A model generated the notes under the pieces. That model worked only from the letters and a program-made list of their open reading frames with translations, was not told the origin of the DNA and did no database searches. A stretch of DNA of 64,000 nucleotides from Piper betle (Eukaryota; Streptophyta; Magnoliopsida; Piperales; Piperaceae), in NCBI GenBank assembly GCA_033002965.1, contig JAURVB010004889.1, forward strand, positions 39,512 to 103,511, read 5' to 3'. Position numbers and translations under genes: made by a program. This document shows, piece by piece, positions 1 through 13,900 of this stretch (the first letter of the stretch is position 1; every line of letters starts with the position of its first letter).

Positions 1-491
1 CCCGGTCGGACGAACAGGCGGCGGTCGGACGGCAGATTCGCGGCGGAATCGCGGCGCTCGCGTCGGCCGGCGGAACCCGAGTTCGGGCGGCGGTCGCAAC
101 GCTGCGGCGGAATCGTGGCGGAGGGCGGAGCTGAGGTCGGAGTCGGGCGGCGGTGGCCTGGTCGGACGGAGGACGGCCGAGGGAGGACGGCGCAAGCGCG
201 GCGGAGGGCGGCGGAGCGAAGGTCGGAGTCGGGCGGCGGAATCGGGGGAGGGTATGATTTAGGTTTTTAAATCCAAATTACCATTTTACCCATGCTTAAA
301 TAATTTAATAAAAATTATACCTAGGGTATTTTGGTAATTTCATAAAAACCGATTCCGATTTAAATCGGCCGATTCCGATTCCGAGTTAAATCGGTCGGAA
401 TCGGCCGAAACGGGCCGATTCACGACCCGATTCGGGGCCGACCGAGTCGGCCCCGAAATCGGATCGGCGCGACGCCGATTCGTGCAACCAT
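1..491. mobile_element. End of a non-autonomous hAT-like element (truncated by window edge)
   Basis: A GC-rich stretch (1-250) is followed by an AT-rich link and then dense repeats of CGATTCCGATT / AATCGGCCGA, ending near 491 with CGTGCAACCATGG. The same order, inverted, is found at 26708-26995, where the element has a probable target-site duplication. The 240-490 segment is therefore the terminal part of that repeat family. No protein is encoded. The family assignment (hAT-like) rests on the 8-9 bp duplication of the other copy and is tentative. Confidence 0.5.
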
Positions 492-1356
492 GGTTCAAAA
501 TTGATTAAACTCAATTTGGACCAATACTTGATTCATAAAAACTCAAGTTGAATCTTAACTCGATATTAAATGAGACGAGCTTCAGCTTCGATATTTTATA
601 TAAGGAATAAAATTTTTGAACATATTTATTTTAAATTTTTTTATACAAATTTAATTGAATTATAAAAATATAAATATATGACAACAATTTTAAATAAAAG
701 TATGCATGACTAAATTATTCTTTGTATAATCATGTCAAATTTGAAATATTTTAATATAAATTAAAATTTAGTATGAATTTTACTAAAAAATAGTACGAAT
801 AAATACGAATCAAACAAGTTCGAATTCAACTCGAACTCAAATCAACCTAAGTACTTATAAGTTCTATTCAAATTCGAAGCCAACACAAGTAGAGTTTGAG
901 TTGAGCAAAACTCGATTCGTTTCACCCGATGAGCACTCCCATTTGTTAGTTTGTCAAGCTATCCTTGAGCATTATTGTTGAGTGGAGTTTACTTATTTCT
1001 CTTAATTAGTGCGCTAATAGTAGAGATGTGGTCTCTCTTGAGTTTGCCAAATGGTTGGCCGTCATTATCCACGTCCTAGTGCCACGAGGTGTTACAACCG
1101 CTATTTCCCCCAAAGTAAACGCTATATATTTTAGAGGAACATTATGTACAAATTACAATCATTTGCAGCTTCTTTAATGCAGTCAATTAACTTAAAAATA
1201 AAACATAATGTAGGCAGTGATAATCATCAGGACCTGTATCCAATTGTCAGCTTGCTCCTCGAGTGACAAGACCCGACCCGTGCATCCTCACTTACAAACT
1301 TTTTAAAATATCTTTTAAGAACTTCTTGTCTACAATGATATATATATATATACACA
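492..1356. other. AT-rich intergenic DNA, no gene seen
   Basis: Positions about 540-930 hold a degenerate AT-rich repeat with recurrent AACTCGA/TCGAGTT words, similar in style to 25690-26090. I see no coding exon. A short (TA)n tract at about 1338-1350 borders the next element. Confidence 0.5.
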
Positions 1357-3782
1357 AAAATGTTGCCATGCGCAGCATTTCTAGTTTGGGCCGTTGGATC
1401 AAAATCCAACGGCCCAAACATGTTTTTCAGCTTTTCCCCCTCCCCTATTTTCCTCCTGACGCTGCCTTTCACCCCGTCGGATTCCGCTCCCGCCCCTGCC
1501 CTCGCCCCTCCGGCCCTCCCGAGTCGCGGTCCCCCACCGCCCCAGCCCGCAGCCACGGCGCCCCATCCCCACCCCTGGGCCGCCCGCTTCCACCCCAGCA
1601 ATGTTTCCCCTCACCACCCTGCCTGGGCGAGTCGCGACCCCTGCCTGGCCGAGCAGCGACCCCCCTGCCTGGGCGAGCTGCGGCCCCCTGCCCGGGCGAG
1701 CCGTGGCCCCCCTGCCCCCGCCCGGTGCCGCGGCCGCCCCTGCCCCTGCCCAAAGCCTCGGTCCCCCTGCCCCTGCCCAGCGCCGCGGCCCGCCCCTGCC
1801 CCTGCCCGAAGCCGCGGTCCCCCTATCGACCCCGCCCGCAGCCACGCCCCCTCCCACCCTGGCCGGCTGGCGGAGGTCGCCGGCGGTGGAGTGGCGCGGC
1901 AGAACAAAGGGTGGGGAAAGAAACAGGGGAGGGTAGTTTTGTAATAAAAATTTGACTCGCTCCCGACTCGAGTCAAAGTTTTTATTAGGAAATAAATTTT
2001 AAAAAGAATAAAATAATTTTGTTAAAAAAATTGACTCGATCTCGACTTGAGTCAAGTTAATATTATGAAATAAATTTGAAAAAAAATAAAATAATTTCAT
2101 AAAAAAACTTGACTCGATCTCGACTCGAGTCAAGTTAATATTATAAAATAATTTTTAAAAAATAAAATAATTTCATAATAAAAACTTAACTCGAGTCGGG
2201 ATCAAGTCAATTTTTTATTACGAAATAAATTTTAAAAAAATAAAATAATTTCGTTAAAAAAATTGACTCGATCCTAACTCGAGTCAAGTTAATATTATGA
2301 AATAAATTTAAAAAATAAAATAATTTCATAAAAAAAATTTGACTCGATCTCGACTGGAGTTAAATTAATAGTATGGAATAAATTTTTAAAAAAATAATTT
2401 TGTAATAACAACTTGACTTGAGTCGGGATCGAGTCAATAATATGAAATAAATTTAAAAAATATAAAATAATTTTGTAATAAAAACCTGACTCGATCATGT
2501 GCGGGACCGAGTCAAGTTTTTATTACAAAATAAATTTATTACCGAATAATTTTTTATTACAAAATAAATTTAAAAAATAAAATAATTCCGTAATAAATTA
2601 TTTTAACTCGAGTCGGGATCGAATAAAGTTTTTATTAAGAAATTATTTTATTTAATTTTTTGTATTATTAACTTAAGTCGGGATCGAGTTAAGTTTTTAT
2701 TATGAAATTATTTTATTTTTTAAAATTTATTTTGTAATATTAACTCGAGTCCGATCGAGTAAAATTTTTATTACCAAAATACTCTCCCTATTTCTTCCTC
2801 ATTTGTTTTGGCGCGCCACCCCCTGCCGGCGACCTTGCGGCCGGTCGCCCAGCTGGCCAACAATGTCGCCGCCTCAGGGCTGGATGGGCATGCTGGGAAA
2901 TACATGGCGCCGGTCGCATGTGGGACCAAATAAAATTTTTATTACAAAATTATTTTATTTTTTAAATTTATTTCATAATATTGACTCGATCTCGTGCAGG
3001 ATCGAGTCAAGTTTTATTACAAAATTATTTTATTTTATTTTTTAATTTATTTCGTAATATTGACTCGATCCCGTGCGAGACCGAGTCAAGTTTTTATTAT
3101 AAAAAATTTTATTTTTTAATTTATTTCGTAATATTAACTCGAGTCCGGGACCGAGTAAAGTTTTTATTACGATTTTACCCTCCCCTGTTCCCCCCCCTCT
3201 CTTGTCGCACCACCCCACTGCCGGCGACTTCGCCGCCGGCCACCCGCGGGGGGGGGATTTGGGGGATGGCGAGGGTGGGGCGGCGGCTGCGAGCAGGGGG
3301 CACAGAGGTGGTGGGGAACGCGGAGGGGCCGCGGTTGCGGGCAGGTAGGGGCTGGGACCGCGGCGGCGGGGCCGAGGGGGGAATCACGAGGGTGGGGAGG
3401 CGGCTACGAGCGAGGGCAGGGGCAGGGGAGGAGGGGGGTGGGAACGCGGGGACGGGGGGGGGGTCGAGGGTGGGGGGCGGCTGCGAGCGAGGGCCGGGGG
3501 CGGGGGTGGGGTGCGGCGCGAGCGGGGCTGGGGCGGGGGATGCGGCGCAGAGGGCGGGGCGGCGACCGGCGGGGAACTTCGGCGGCGCAGGCGGGGTGAC
3601 CGGAGGGAAATTGGCAGGAAGAGTCGAGGGGCGGAGGGAGATTGGAGAAAGGAGGGAGATTGGAGAAATGGGGGAAGGGGTGAAAAATGATAAATTGATT
3701 GATGGCCATTGGATTTTAATCCAACGGCCATCAATCCAATGCGCTGCCTGCGCTGCAAAAGGCAGGCAGCGCACTGTAGCAG

Positions 3783-3785
<3 letters not shown>
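1357..3785. mobile_element. GC-island/array element with subterminal palindromes, flanked by (TA)n
   Basis: The element has matching ends in inverted order. On the left, TGCCATGCGCAGCA is followed by a perfect palindrome around GGCCGTTGGATC (1384-1419). On the right, a palindrome around GGCCATTGGATT (3697-3737) is followed by GGCAGGCAGCGCACTGTAGC. Between them lie GC island 1 (about 1430-1930), an AT-rich palindromic tandem array (1940-3178) and GC island 2 (3180-3690). Both outer sides touch TA microsatellites, as does the related end at 26462. No transposase is visible; the long proline/arginine/glycine-rich ORFs are by-products of GC richness. This is probably a non-autonomous DNA element of unknown superfamily. 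Confidence 0.5.
1940..3178. repeat. Palindromic tandem array, TTGACTCGA/TCGAGTCAA units
   Basis: Roughly 60-80 bp units repeat. Each contains an inverted pair TTGACTCGA ... TCGAGTCAA, with the arms joined by TC(C/T)(C/T)GACT-like bases. The units are separated by AT-rich linkers such as GTTTTTATTACGAAATAAAT. A GC-rich insert at 2810-2930 recurs at 30106-30220 (same orientation) and at 28070-28190 (inverted). The array is non-coding. Confidence 0.75.

Positions 3786-3839
<54 letters not shown>
3786..3839. repeat. (TA)n microsatellite
   Basis: About 27 uninterrupted TA dinucleotides directly abut the right end of the 1357-3785 element. Confidence 0.95.
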
Positions 3840-3841
<2 letters not shown>

Positions 3842-4561
3842 AAATTAAAATTTTATATTTATTTAAAAAAGAAATATAAAAATATGATAATTAAAGAGGT
3901 TATATTCTAACACGTGAATTTATTAGCTCATAAATAAAGAAACCGGGTTGTTAGATTGTAAAGCATGACCCAACATTGGTATTTTAGTTTAATTAATTGT
4001 TTCTCTTTGTCAGTGCGTTGGTTGATTGTCATCATCTCATTTTAACGTAACAAGGTGTTTTTTATAGTTTAAAATTTATGTACCCTTAACACGTGATCTA
4101 TACAATTACCTACAAATTATTTAATATAGCTGTTTAATTAAAAAATCAACCTGGATGTAATTATTAGCTTGTTTTTAGAGAGATTAAAACCGTGCATGCG
4201 GGTGTGTATATATTAAAATATATTTTAAAAGTAATAAAATTTAAATATATTTAAATGAATAATATCGTGGAATATGATGACATATGCAAAAACATGCAAT
4301 GCATACCAAAAAAGTCATTATTTTTTATGTACTTGTGGCAATTTTTTTCTATTAAAATTGGGTAATCCAATTTATATATTGTTAGTATTAATATTTTCCA
4401 TCCCAATGCTCGGGAAATAGGATTCCGTCTCTTTCCAGCAAAGAAACTGTAAATCCATGGAAAACTAGTTTCCTTTCCATTCCCTCTATTACCTTCGTCT
4501 TCTTCGGTCTTCCACCACCCTCGCCGCCGCCACCGTACTCCCCATCTCCCTCCCCTCGCCA
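3840..4561 (+). other. Upstream region of the peptidase gene
   Basis: AT-rich DNA that turns pyrimidine/GC-rich from about 4480 (TTCTTCGGTCTTCCACC and following), as expected for a 5' UTR just before the start codon at 4562. No other gene is seen. Promoter elements cannot be assigned with confidence. Confidence 0.4.
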
Positions 4562-7500
4562 ATGGCATCCATGATCCGTCGGAGCAGCTCTCCCCTTCTC
4601 TCGACCCTTTTCTCCCGCCGCTCCTTCGCCTCCCGCAGCGTCTTCGCGCCGTCCTTCGACGCAGTCGACAAGGCCCACACCGGGCTCTATGGCTTCGACA
4701 TACTCAAGACGGCGAAGGGGTTTAGACGCTTCGTTGACGAGGCCATCGAAAGGTTTGAGCTTTTGCTACGATTTAATCTTTTATTCTGTGGATGTGTTGC
4801 GAAGATTGTTGGTCTTGTTGAGCGTACAGTTTCAATTTTTTTGGATGTGGTTGCAGGTCAGGGGAGCTGGTTTCTTACATATCTCGGCTTCCGCCTTCTG
4901 TCGAAGTCATTCGCGCCATGGATGAGATTTCCGACACTGTAATCTTTGTTCTTTCTTGATATTATAGCTTCTTTGTCAGTGTTGTTCAATTTCTGATTTT
5001 GATAACATCTGAAATAAAACATTTCGGGCATGGGAGTATTTTCTAATTTAGTTTTTAGAAATGTAGAGATGTTGAGCTTAATTCCCGTCAAAGATTACAA
5101 GGAAGACGTGTAAAAAGATTTAGGCCTTTGGTGCTAGAGGGAGAAGATTGAAGTATTCAATTCATTCTTTTTTAAAAAAATGGTGGTTTTCTTGTATTAC
5201 ATTTACACCAAGCTGAAAACATGGCAGTTACAATCACTCATAGTATGCACCTGGCCTACGAATGTAAGGTCGTTATCATTTGCACTGATACTGATACATT
5301 TACTGGTTTCTTAGATATGCTCTGTTGTCGATTCTGCTGAGCTTTGCAGGAACACTCATCCTGACAGGTAAGTGTCGCTTTTTGGTTGTGAAGCAGCGCA
5401 GATTTTCTTCTTTATATTTCTTTAAGTCCTTCTCTGTTTATTCTTTGTTTCTTAGAGAATTTGTGGAGGAGGCAAACATCGCCTCCTTGAAGATGTATGA
5501 ATATCTGCATGTGAGGTGACATGTTGTATTTTTACCTTTTTGGGGAAATACTTAACCTGTTAATTTTTATCATCTAGTGATTCATAAAAGTAAGTCTATC
5601 TCATTTGAACAGCTTTTGAATACCAATCGTGATCTATACAATGCTGTCTTAAAAACTGAAAAAGAGGGCATTCTTCAAACTGAAGAAGCTAGGAGGGCAG
5701 CTCACACTCTTCGTATAGACTTTGAAAAGGGAGGGATACATCTTCCTGCTGGTATATTTTATATTTCTGCTATGGCTAAAGTAGAAAGTTGTTAATCATA
5801 TTGTGCATACAATCTCTCAATACATTTTTTGATTTATAAAGTCTTTTCTATAGAGAAGCTGGAGCGGGTTAATCAACTTAACATTGAGATTGCTCATCTG
5901 GGAAGGGAGTATGTACATTTAATTTTTGGTCTTCGTATATGATTGTTTGTTGCTATTCTGACTTCTTGTTGTATCCTGTATTCTGTAAGCTCTGTCATAT
6001 ACTTTACATGTTTTATTGTTTGTATAGGTTCGCTGAAAATATTGCTAGTGATAGTGGTCATGTTGATATATTTCCGGCTTCCCGCATTCCCAAGCATGTG
6101 AGGCATGCAATGGCACCTATTTATCGTACTATTGGAGGAACAAATGGTTATATCAATTTGGAAGATATGCATCGTGAAAAGGGATTTCGAATACGAACTG
6201 ATCCCAATACTTTGTCATCTGTATTAAAATGGGTACCAGATGCTGAGGTATTTTCATGATATGGTTAACTTATTTATATATTTATATTGTGATACTTACT
6301 TTTTATGTAAAAAGCAACTACTGCCCAGAGTTGTTGATGGTTAAATATTTCTCCCGTTTTCTGTCAATGTTGTACATGACTACTTATAGGTATTTATCGG
6401 AATTTGTTTGTAGCATCAAGCTTCTATAACCGGAAGTGAATTGTTTGACTTTAATGATTCCTATCTTTAGTTTTTTTGTTCATTCTGCTGATTCAGAAAA
6501 GGCATATCTGGAAGTGTTATAATGATATTCTTCCATTCTATTTTCAGGTCAGAAAGCTGTCTTACATTACTGGAAATTCTGTTCCGCGCGCTAATCTGAG
6601 TGTTTTAGATAAGCTAATGTCATCTCGTCATGAATTGGCTGAGGTGACTTTATCCTCATTTGTGTAATTGATCATTCATTTCTGGATTCAAGTTATTAAA
6701 TTTTCTCCTTTTTATAATGCACTACAGATAATGGGTTACAAGTCCTTTGCCGAACTTGTTGCTCGGCAAAATATGGCTGCATCCCCTGAAGTGGTAATGT
6801 CTTTTCTGCAGAACTTGAGCCAGGCTGTTAAAGATAAGGCAGAAAAGGTATTCATTCACATATCTATGTCATATGATGGTGCTATTGATTTTCTATTTCA
6901 GTGATTTCACAACCTTATTGATTTGTGACATTCCTTTGTTATTAACTGCTTGCTAGGAATTCAAGTCAATTCAAGAATTTAAGATGAAGACTCATAGTTT
7001 AAAGGATGGAAATTTAGAGCCCTGGGATGAAGCATACTTTACAGGAGTGATGAAATCTTCATTATTTGATTCAAATGCATCTGTAAGTAATCTACTACAT
7101 GAGTTTTATACCATTTTTTCAATCTGTCTTCTCTCCATTCTCCCTGTCCAATTTAAACAAAATTGAAAGTGCAGGTGACATCTTCCTATTTTTCTTTACC
7201 ACAATGCATAGAAGGTTTGAAGCGGTTGGTTGAGTCTTTGTTTGGTGCAACATTCTATGAAGTTTCACTTGCACCTGGGGAAACCTGGCATCCAGATGTG
7301 GTTAAATTGTCATTGCATCATCCTGAAGAGGTAAAATTTTTCACCTCCTTTCTTAATTCTTGGGAGTTTATGTGCCTATATATGTATATTTTTTATCTCA
7401 TTGGAACGTACTATTGGATGTGACTATCTGTCATAAATTGTCCTAGTTTGCATTTGAGGCATTCATTTATAGAACACTGCTGGGAGAACCAAGATATTCA

Positions 7501-10500
7501 AATCATCATTATGAATACCCCTTTAGAAGGTCTGTTTTACCCTTTAAAATATACATCCTAATTATAAGAGTTGATGATAGTATTCTGCATATTGTAATTG
7601 GTTCATGTCTAGATGTATCTTCATACTGTTTTTTTCTAGTAAGGAAATCAGATTGCCTCAGTCTTCTACTTTTGTTGCTGAATATACTGGTTTTTGTAGG
7701 GGGACCTGGGATCTCTCTACCTGGACCTGTGTTCTCGTGAAGGAAAATATCCCGGTTGTGCTCATTTTGCCATTAAAGGAGGACGCCGGCTGTCAGAAAC
7801 AGACTACCAGCTCCCTGTACGTCTCACTTTTAGAACTTGGGTATCTTTTTCTAGATTTATTTCTCGCAAATGCTTCAATATGGTGTGCACTATTTTGCTT
7901 TCCAATCCACTTTGTATGGGCATCTAAAATGCTTGTTTGTCAATCTCTGAGAGTTCTTTTTCTGTTATGGAGCTGAACCTATGGATTTCAGTTTGCTCAC
8001 CTTATTAGTCAATTTAAATAAATTGATTTGTTTGTGATACCCCAAAATTCAGAAGAGAAGCACCTCCTAATTGTGGTACACAGAAAAACCTTTTTTTCGT
8101 CCTTCATAGCAAACAATCTGTGTCTATGTATATATTTTGCTGTTTTTTGAGGGCTTTAGGACCTGCTATTTATACAATTTGCATACGGGCAGATGATCAG
8201 AAATCTTAAGTATTGTTTTAGGGGAAGAAGCCATAAGGGTGGTTGTTTTGTTTTACCTCTGGCCGCTGTTGGTGGGTTAAGTAAAAAATTATTCTTTTTG
8301 TAAATGATGTTTTTAGATTTTGATATTTCTATACCCTTATTCCTCTTTTTACTAGTTAAAATGTATGGGTAAATTGTTTATCTCATTGCTTTCAGTGTGT
8401 ACAAAAATGTACAGGTTGTAGCTTTAGTTTGCAATTTTTCAGCTTCTCCGGGTTCATTAACCTTGAAGCTTAATCACTGGGAGGTTGAGACTCTTTTCCA
8501 CGAGTTTGGACATGCTCTTCATTCTCTTCTTTCAAGAACGGTATTTTCCCCTTTTGTTGATTCAATTATGAATAGCTCTTTATGTTATTGGCTGGATTTT
8601 GGTGAATTTTATTGACCTATATATAGGATTATCAACATTTATCGGGAACCAGGATGGTCCTTGATTTGGCAGAAACGCCTGCCAACATTTTTGAGTGAGT
8701 TACGTTTTTTTCAATTAAATATTACCTATGTTTTTCTTTTTAAGTTTAAGCCTTTAAATTATATTTTTAGCTATCAATGAAAAACCATTTCAAGTTTTCC
8801 AAGCTTTTGGCTATGATTAAAGCCATGGATATCCATCATTTGTAAAAAAATCTTGCATCATCTAAAACTTGAAACCAAAAAATACTTGAAAAGAAAGGTG
8901 GAACCAAGAAATGGAAAACCTCCTGAGTGAATCAACTTTCCCCATCGCCCTTCTCCTCCAGCCATCCTCCACCTTCTAGCCTCCTCCTTTGTCTTGGTTA
9001 CTACCCATCTCCAACACCTCTCTAAAAGCTTGTTTCCTCCTCTCTCCCTCACTCTGAAGCTGATTTAGCTCTGTTCTTTGCCTCTGTGCATCTGCAGCCA
9101 TTGATTTGTTTTAAGGTCTACCTCCAATACTCTTAGAATATAGCATCTGAACCAAAAAAAACTAAAACCTCATTGAAGGAGAAAATTGCTCTCACTTCCT
9201 TACTATTACAGGAAGTGTTAATGGTTGGAGAAATAATGGAGAAAACAATTTAAACTTTTTTTCCTTTTTTTCTATTTTTTCTCAATTTTCAATGAATTGC
9301 TAACGTTTAAAGGCTAGAAGACATCATTTGAGTAAATGTCCAAGGCCTGAGATTTTATTGTAACGACCTGGCCTAATTAGTACAAATTGATGGGCTTAAT
9401 CATCTCTTAAAAAATGATTAACCAAGTTAAAGATTATAAACACATCCTCACTAATATATTAGATCTTACCCAATAGGTATTGCATGTGAGATTAACTTAT
9501 GAAGATGTTACAGTTATATTACTTACGAATTTGACTATGTAATTTTAATTAGGTATTATGCATGGGATTATCGAGTATTAAAAACTTTTGCGAAACACTA
9601 TTCCTCTGGTGATGTGATACCTGAAAAATTGGTTCAGTCGATGAATGCTGCTAAAGCAATGTTTGTGGCAACTGAGATTGAACGGCAGGTGCATTTTTTC
9701 TTTAAATATTTTCTTTCTTGTCCACAGAATATAAAGTCATTATTGAATCATTTAGATTGAACAAATAAGTGAGTATAACTGCCTTCCGAATCCTGAATAC
9801 TTATTTTCAATCTTAATAAATGTTTGTCTACAATTCGAGTGTTTTCACCACATCATGGTCATCTGCTTTCTAGTGCGATTTGGTCAATTTTATGGTCTTA
9901 CATTGCCAAATTGATTGCCTGTGCATCGAAATCAATTACTTGTAATTGTTATGAGGACAAAGAATTAATATTTTAGATGCCCTTTAGGCTTTGGCATGGA
10001 ATGAAATTTAGCATCATCAGAACCATTGGATTTCAGAAATTGTGAGATAGTCATAGTAGCAGATAGTCATTATAAGGTGGTGGTAAAGAAATTCACGTGC
10101 AAGCTGTCAAATTTAGGTAATCATGACAACTGTTTTTATTATAATTTGTATGTGATTGATTTGCAGTTCAAGTATAGCTTTGCACTTTTATGTCAGTGTT
10201 GCTAATCACAGAGCGATGACAGATTGGCAAAAGAAATGAATGCTAGGTCGACATAATGGGTTTCAACTTCTAATTGGAACATTTTGGAGAGACTTTTACA
10301 TTGTATAATAAAGATATAATTGATTTTTCCACTAGTGTATTTGTAAAGCCTTTAGAAGGGAGTTGAGAAACTGGATCCACATTTATGTCGCATAGTTGCA
10401 GATTATTTTCTCTCTGCTTGACAAACATTGTTTTTCTTATCATTCTTCTGTTACTTAATTTCAGATTTTCTTTTCTTTGATTGACCAAACATTGTTTGGC

Positions 10501-10968
10501 GAGCCTTCCATAGTCAAAGACACTGTCTCCACAGTGGCGAACTTGAAAGAACTGTATACAAGGTGGAAACATGTGGAGGGTACTCATTGGCATACTCGAT
10601 TCACTCACCTTATAAATTATGGAGGTGGTATGGGCATAAATTCTCGCAGCCAGTCTTTCTGATTAGGTGATTGTTGATAGAACTTCCATGATTTGTCCAA
10701 GATTTTTATGGTGTTTAAATTGTGGTGTAGGTTATTATAGCTATCTATATGCAAGGTGTTTTGCTGCTACTACATGGCGAAAGGTGTGCATGGACGACCC
10801 ATTGTCCGTGGTCACAGGTTCTGATCTAAGATCAAATTTTCTGCAATATGGAGGGGCCAAAGACCCGGCTAACTTGTTGAAGGATTTCATTGGTGAGGAT
10901 GCATTTACTTGCTATGAAGGGGTATACTCCCAAACATCAGTTATCTGTCAAACGAATTGAACTTGTGA
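4562..10968 (+). CDS. MIP: Mitochondrial intermediate peptidase (M3 family metallopeptidase), 17 exons, frame break at the 3' end
   Basis: The product is a matrix zinc peptidase that removes a further N-terminal octapeptide from imported precursors after MPP cleavage. Exons: 4562-4752, 4857-4938, 5315-5367, 5456-5510, 5613-5751, 5854-5908, 6028-6247, 6548-6643, 6728-6847, 6957-7082, 7175-7330, 7700-7816, 8415-8540, 8627-8694, 9553-9688, 10465-10624, 10731 to the stop. All introns are GT-AG and all phases agree, giving 709 residues as read (stop at 10958-10960). The N-terminus is Arg/Ser-rich (MASMIRRSSSPLLSTLF), as in a mitochondrial presequence. The zinc motif HEFGH is at residues 499-503, with the third ligand Glu528 in DLAETP, 25 residues after the second His as in M3 enzymes. 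The last residues as read are unlike the plant family. One extra G in the GGGG run at 10919-10922 would give a family-like ending (...YLSNELNL) with a stop at 10966-10968. I am sure of the family; the exact 3' end is uncertain. Confidence 0.93.
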
Positions 10969-13900
10969 GGTCTGATTCTCCAAGTTTTTAATCCGAATGA
11001 TATTCTCGGTTATCTTGATATCTGCCTATGCAATGAGCTAGTCTATCTGTAGATTTTTCAATCAGTGCTCATTTCTTCCTGGCCACATCTTTTTGTTCTG
11101 GGATGTCCATGTTGTGGATTTGTTATCTTTATCGTTGCCCAAAACTTCTCCTTAATCCTGATATGAACTCTAGAATAGTTCAACGGGCTTGTTGTCACCG
11201 ATTGTTGGTATTATAGATCAATTTGGAAGGTCTGATCCAGCTTGTGCATGTGAAAGTAAATTGTTCGAGGGTGCAATTTACAAACTAAACATACATTTCT
11301 TCAACTTATATGATAACGGATAAAATGCATGGCATGTAATCTACAGATCGACTAATATTGGGTTGGAAGCAGAATATTCAATGGCTTATTCAAAAAGGAG
11401 AAATTATATTAGTTGATTCATCTATCATGCTTGCATTCAAATATAAGCAATAAATACTTAATGAGATTGGATTATTGGACAAATTGGGTTGACGTCTCTT
11501 TTACTTTTTTTCTTTTATTAGTATTAGTGTATCATAATGGTTATTGAGGTTCTACAATGGCCATTATAATGCTTGAAAATATAGCAAAGTAGACGCCGTA
11601 ACTTACCGGTTGGGACAAAATGATGCGCAAATAGAAATCGTACTGCGTTTTCATCAAACCAAAAATCGACACTTTTCCTTTGAACCAAATCTGTTAGAAT
11701 GTTGACGGGCATGTTTTGAATTCATAAAAGTATCTTAAATATTTTGAAAAAAGTGTGTTAATAAAGGTTGTAACCAATTTCATGTGAAGCAAAAAAAGTA
11801 TATATGCAAAACGTTTTGATTTAAAAATTTACCTTGCCATTTAAATTCCATGAATTGAACACCCGAAGTGTTGCTAGTGATCAAGTTTAATTTTCATAGC
11901 TATGCTACCCCGGAGTTCAAGTAATGGGTGATATGTCGTATTCGTGGATAACTTTGTTTCTTTACCACCGCCACTTTACAAGGAAAGAGTGAAGGGCATA
12001 TAAGATGTAAAGAGGAAGACGAAGTAAACAAACTAAAAAGAGAGAAGCAAGCAGATGTGTTTGTAAAAATGCAGCTAATTCCTTATAAATGGACAGGAAA
12101 ACTCTTCGTAACGCTAATGTGAACAATTGCATATACTCGTTTGTAAATAGACAAAACAAAATGTATATGTTTCAGCCTTCAAACCATTGCAAATTCAACT
12201 CCCAAGGACAAACTTTTCCAACAGAGGTGACAGTATACAACAGAAAAGTAAAGAACGTGTTTAAAGTTGAAAGATCATGAGCCAAGAGCAGAAAAGGTAA
12301 AGACGATGCTCAAAGATCACGCAAAGAATAGTCATTCCGCAAGCCAAAGACAAATGCCGGCCCCGTGAAATACAAACTCTTCCATTCTTGTAATGCACGC
12401 ATCTCCTTTCGTTTGCACGTTGTTAGCCTCCATGATCCATATTCAACAACTTTAGAACCCAAAAAAAATCATCTTTTTCATGAACAGTAATGCAGACCAA
12501 TGGCGGCACATTATTCTTTATAAAAGGAAAAAGAAATCAATCGTTAGAATGAAGTTGATAATCACCCCCCTCCCCTAAATCGGCTCGCACTAGAACAATT
12601 CCGACGTCGCTGCCAGGTCTTCTTGTCTTTATCATTCAAGCAAACTTGCCTCCTTTTAAAGCTAGAAGAATCTAAATCCTTTGCAACAAGAAGTGAATAC
12701 ATGGAACTCCTCCAGAAATCGTCCTTCCTCAAAGCTAAGCTGCTCCCTGTCCATGTATTTTTGTAATATAAAACATAGTTACATCAGAAAACATGACATG
12801 TATGAGAGGACAATTAACTCAAAGTTTGCAAACCAAGGCATACCCTTTTCTAGCTACAATGTTGTCAAATGAAGATATTGCAAGCAAAATCGGAAGACCG
12901 AACGGCAAATATGAAATCCTAAAACACACTCATCATTAAATCATGAGAAATACTAACTCAGATAAAAGCTGCAACTTGAGCGATTGTATAACAAAAGCGA
13001 TTTGGAAAATCAGACGCGCGTTCATCCCATCGTTTTAATGATTATGTTAGAAAAGGATGCACGTACACTGTCATAAACAATGTGATGAAATTCAGATAAA
13101 AGTAACGACATTTGGTTACTACTCGCACTTGAACTAAAATAAAGATAACAGGGAGATACTTGCCACAGCGGTTAAGGATTTAAGATATGAAGATAGTTTT
13201 AAGGATTGCAAGAAAACAGCGAAAACGTCGAGATTTCATACAAGACCAACAAAATCTCTGTTGTATTGCAACCATAAATCAATTAAATCTGGGATATCAA
13301 TAACCACACCTATCATCAGACACCAAAATCTCATCAAGTAAACAAGCAAATATATACGCAACAATAGTCAATGCGGTAAGCAAAAAAATGGAGAAGATTT
13401 AACGATAAGTAATTGACTTCGTCTTAGTTTTATGTCCGTAAACTGCAAGTGAAGTTTCAATTGAACTTCAAAATCACTAATTACGAGGCAACTGGAATGA
13501 AATGTAGAGGATATACGAGCAGGGACGGATTATGACAACCATATTGAATCACATCGTTTAGACAAAATTCGTAAAGTGTAGAGCACTGGAGCTGTGTCCA
13601 AGGAGGTGCATCAATAACCAAACAGATGTTATTGAGAGATCAGTTCATGGCTAGAACAAAGAAATAAAACTGTAATCCAAAAAAACTAGAAAATGCCACT
13701 TATAAAACGAGTCAAGATCATACAGATGATGTTTGTAACCTGCATTGTACAATGGGACTAACAACAGATCATGCCATCCCTCCCCCTCCCTCAAAGTCTA
13801 AACTCTCAATCCCAACCTGCCTCCCCCTCCCTCCTCCACACAGGGAAGCCAAAATTTTCATCATCCTCTGAAAAATACCACATACGAAGCAGCAACAGCA

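Noticed and set aside
1263..1955. Long open readings in GC-rich islands (here, and at 2981-3910, 28806-29456, 26964-27263, 31287-31667)
   Set aside because: All frames are open on both strands and the peptides are Pro/Ala/Arg/Gly runs. This reflects GC-rich, stop-poor DNA inside repeats; there is no protein family.
1940..3178. CRISPR-like regular repeats
   Set aside because: Units are palindromic and variable with AT-rich linkers, there are no unique spacers, and this is a plant nuclear genome.
7448..7534. Exon-like stretch (FEAFIYRTLLGEP) between peptidase exons 11 and 12
   Set aside because: The plant family passes directly from HHPEE to GDLG, and the flanking phases already join correctly without it.
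12555..12785. About 70-codon minus-strand open stretch with Lys/Arg-rich peptide
   Set aside because: No start codon, no splice sites that convince me, and no recognisable family.
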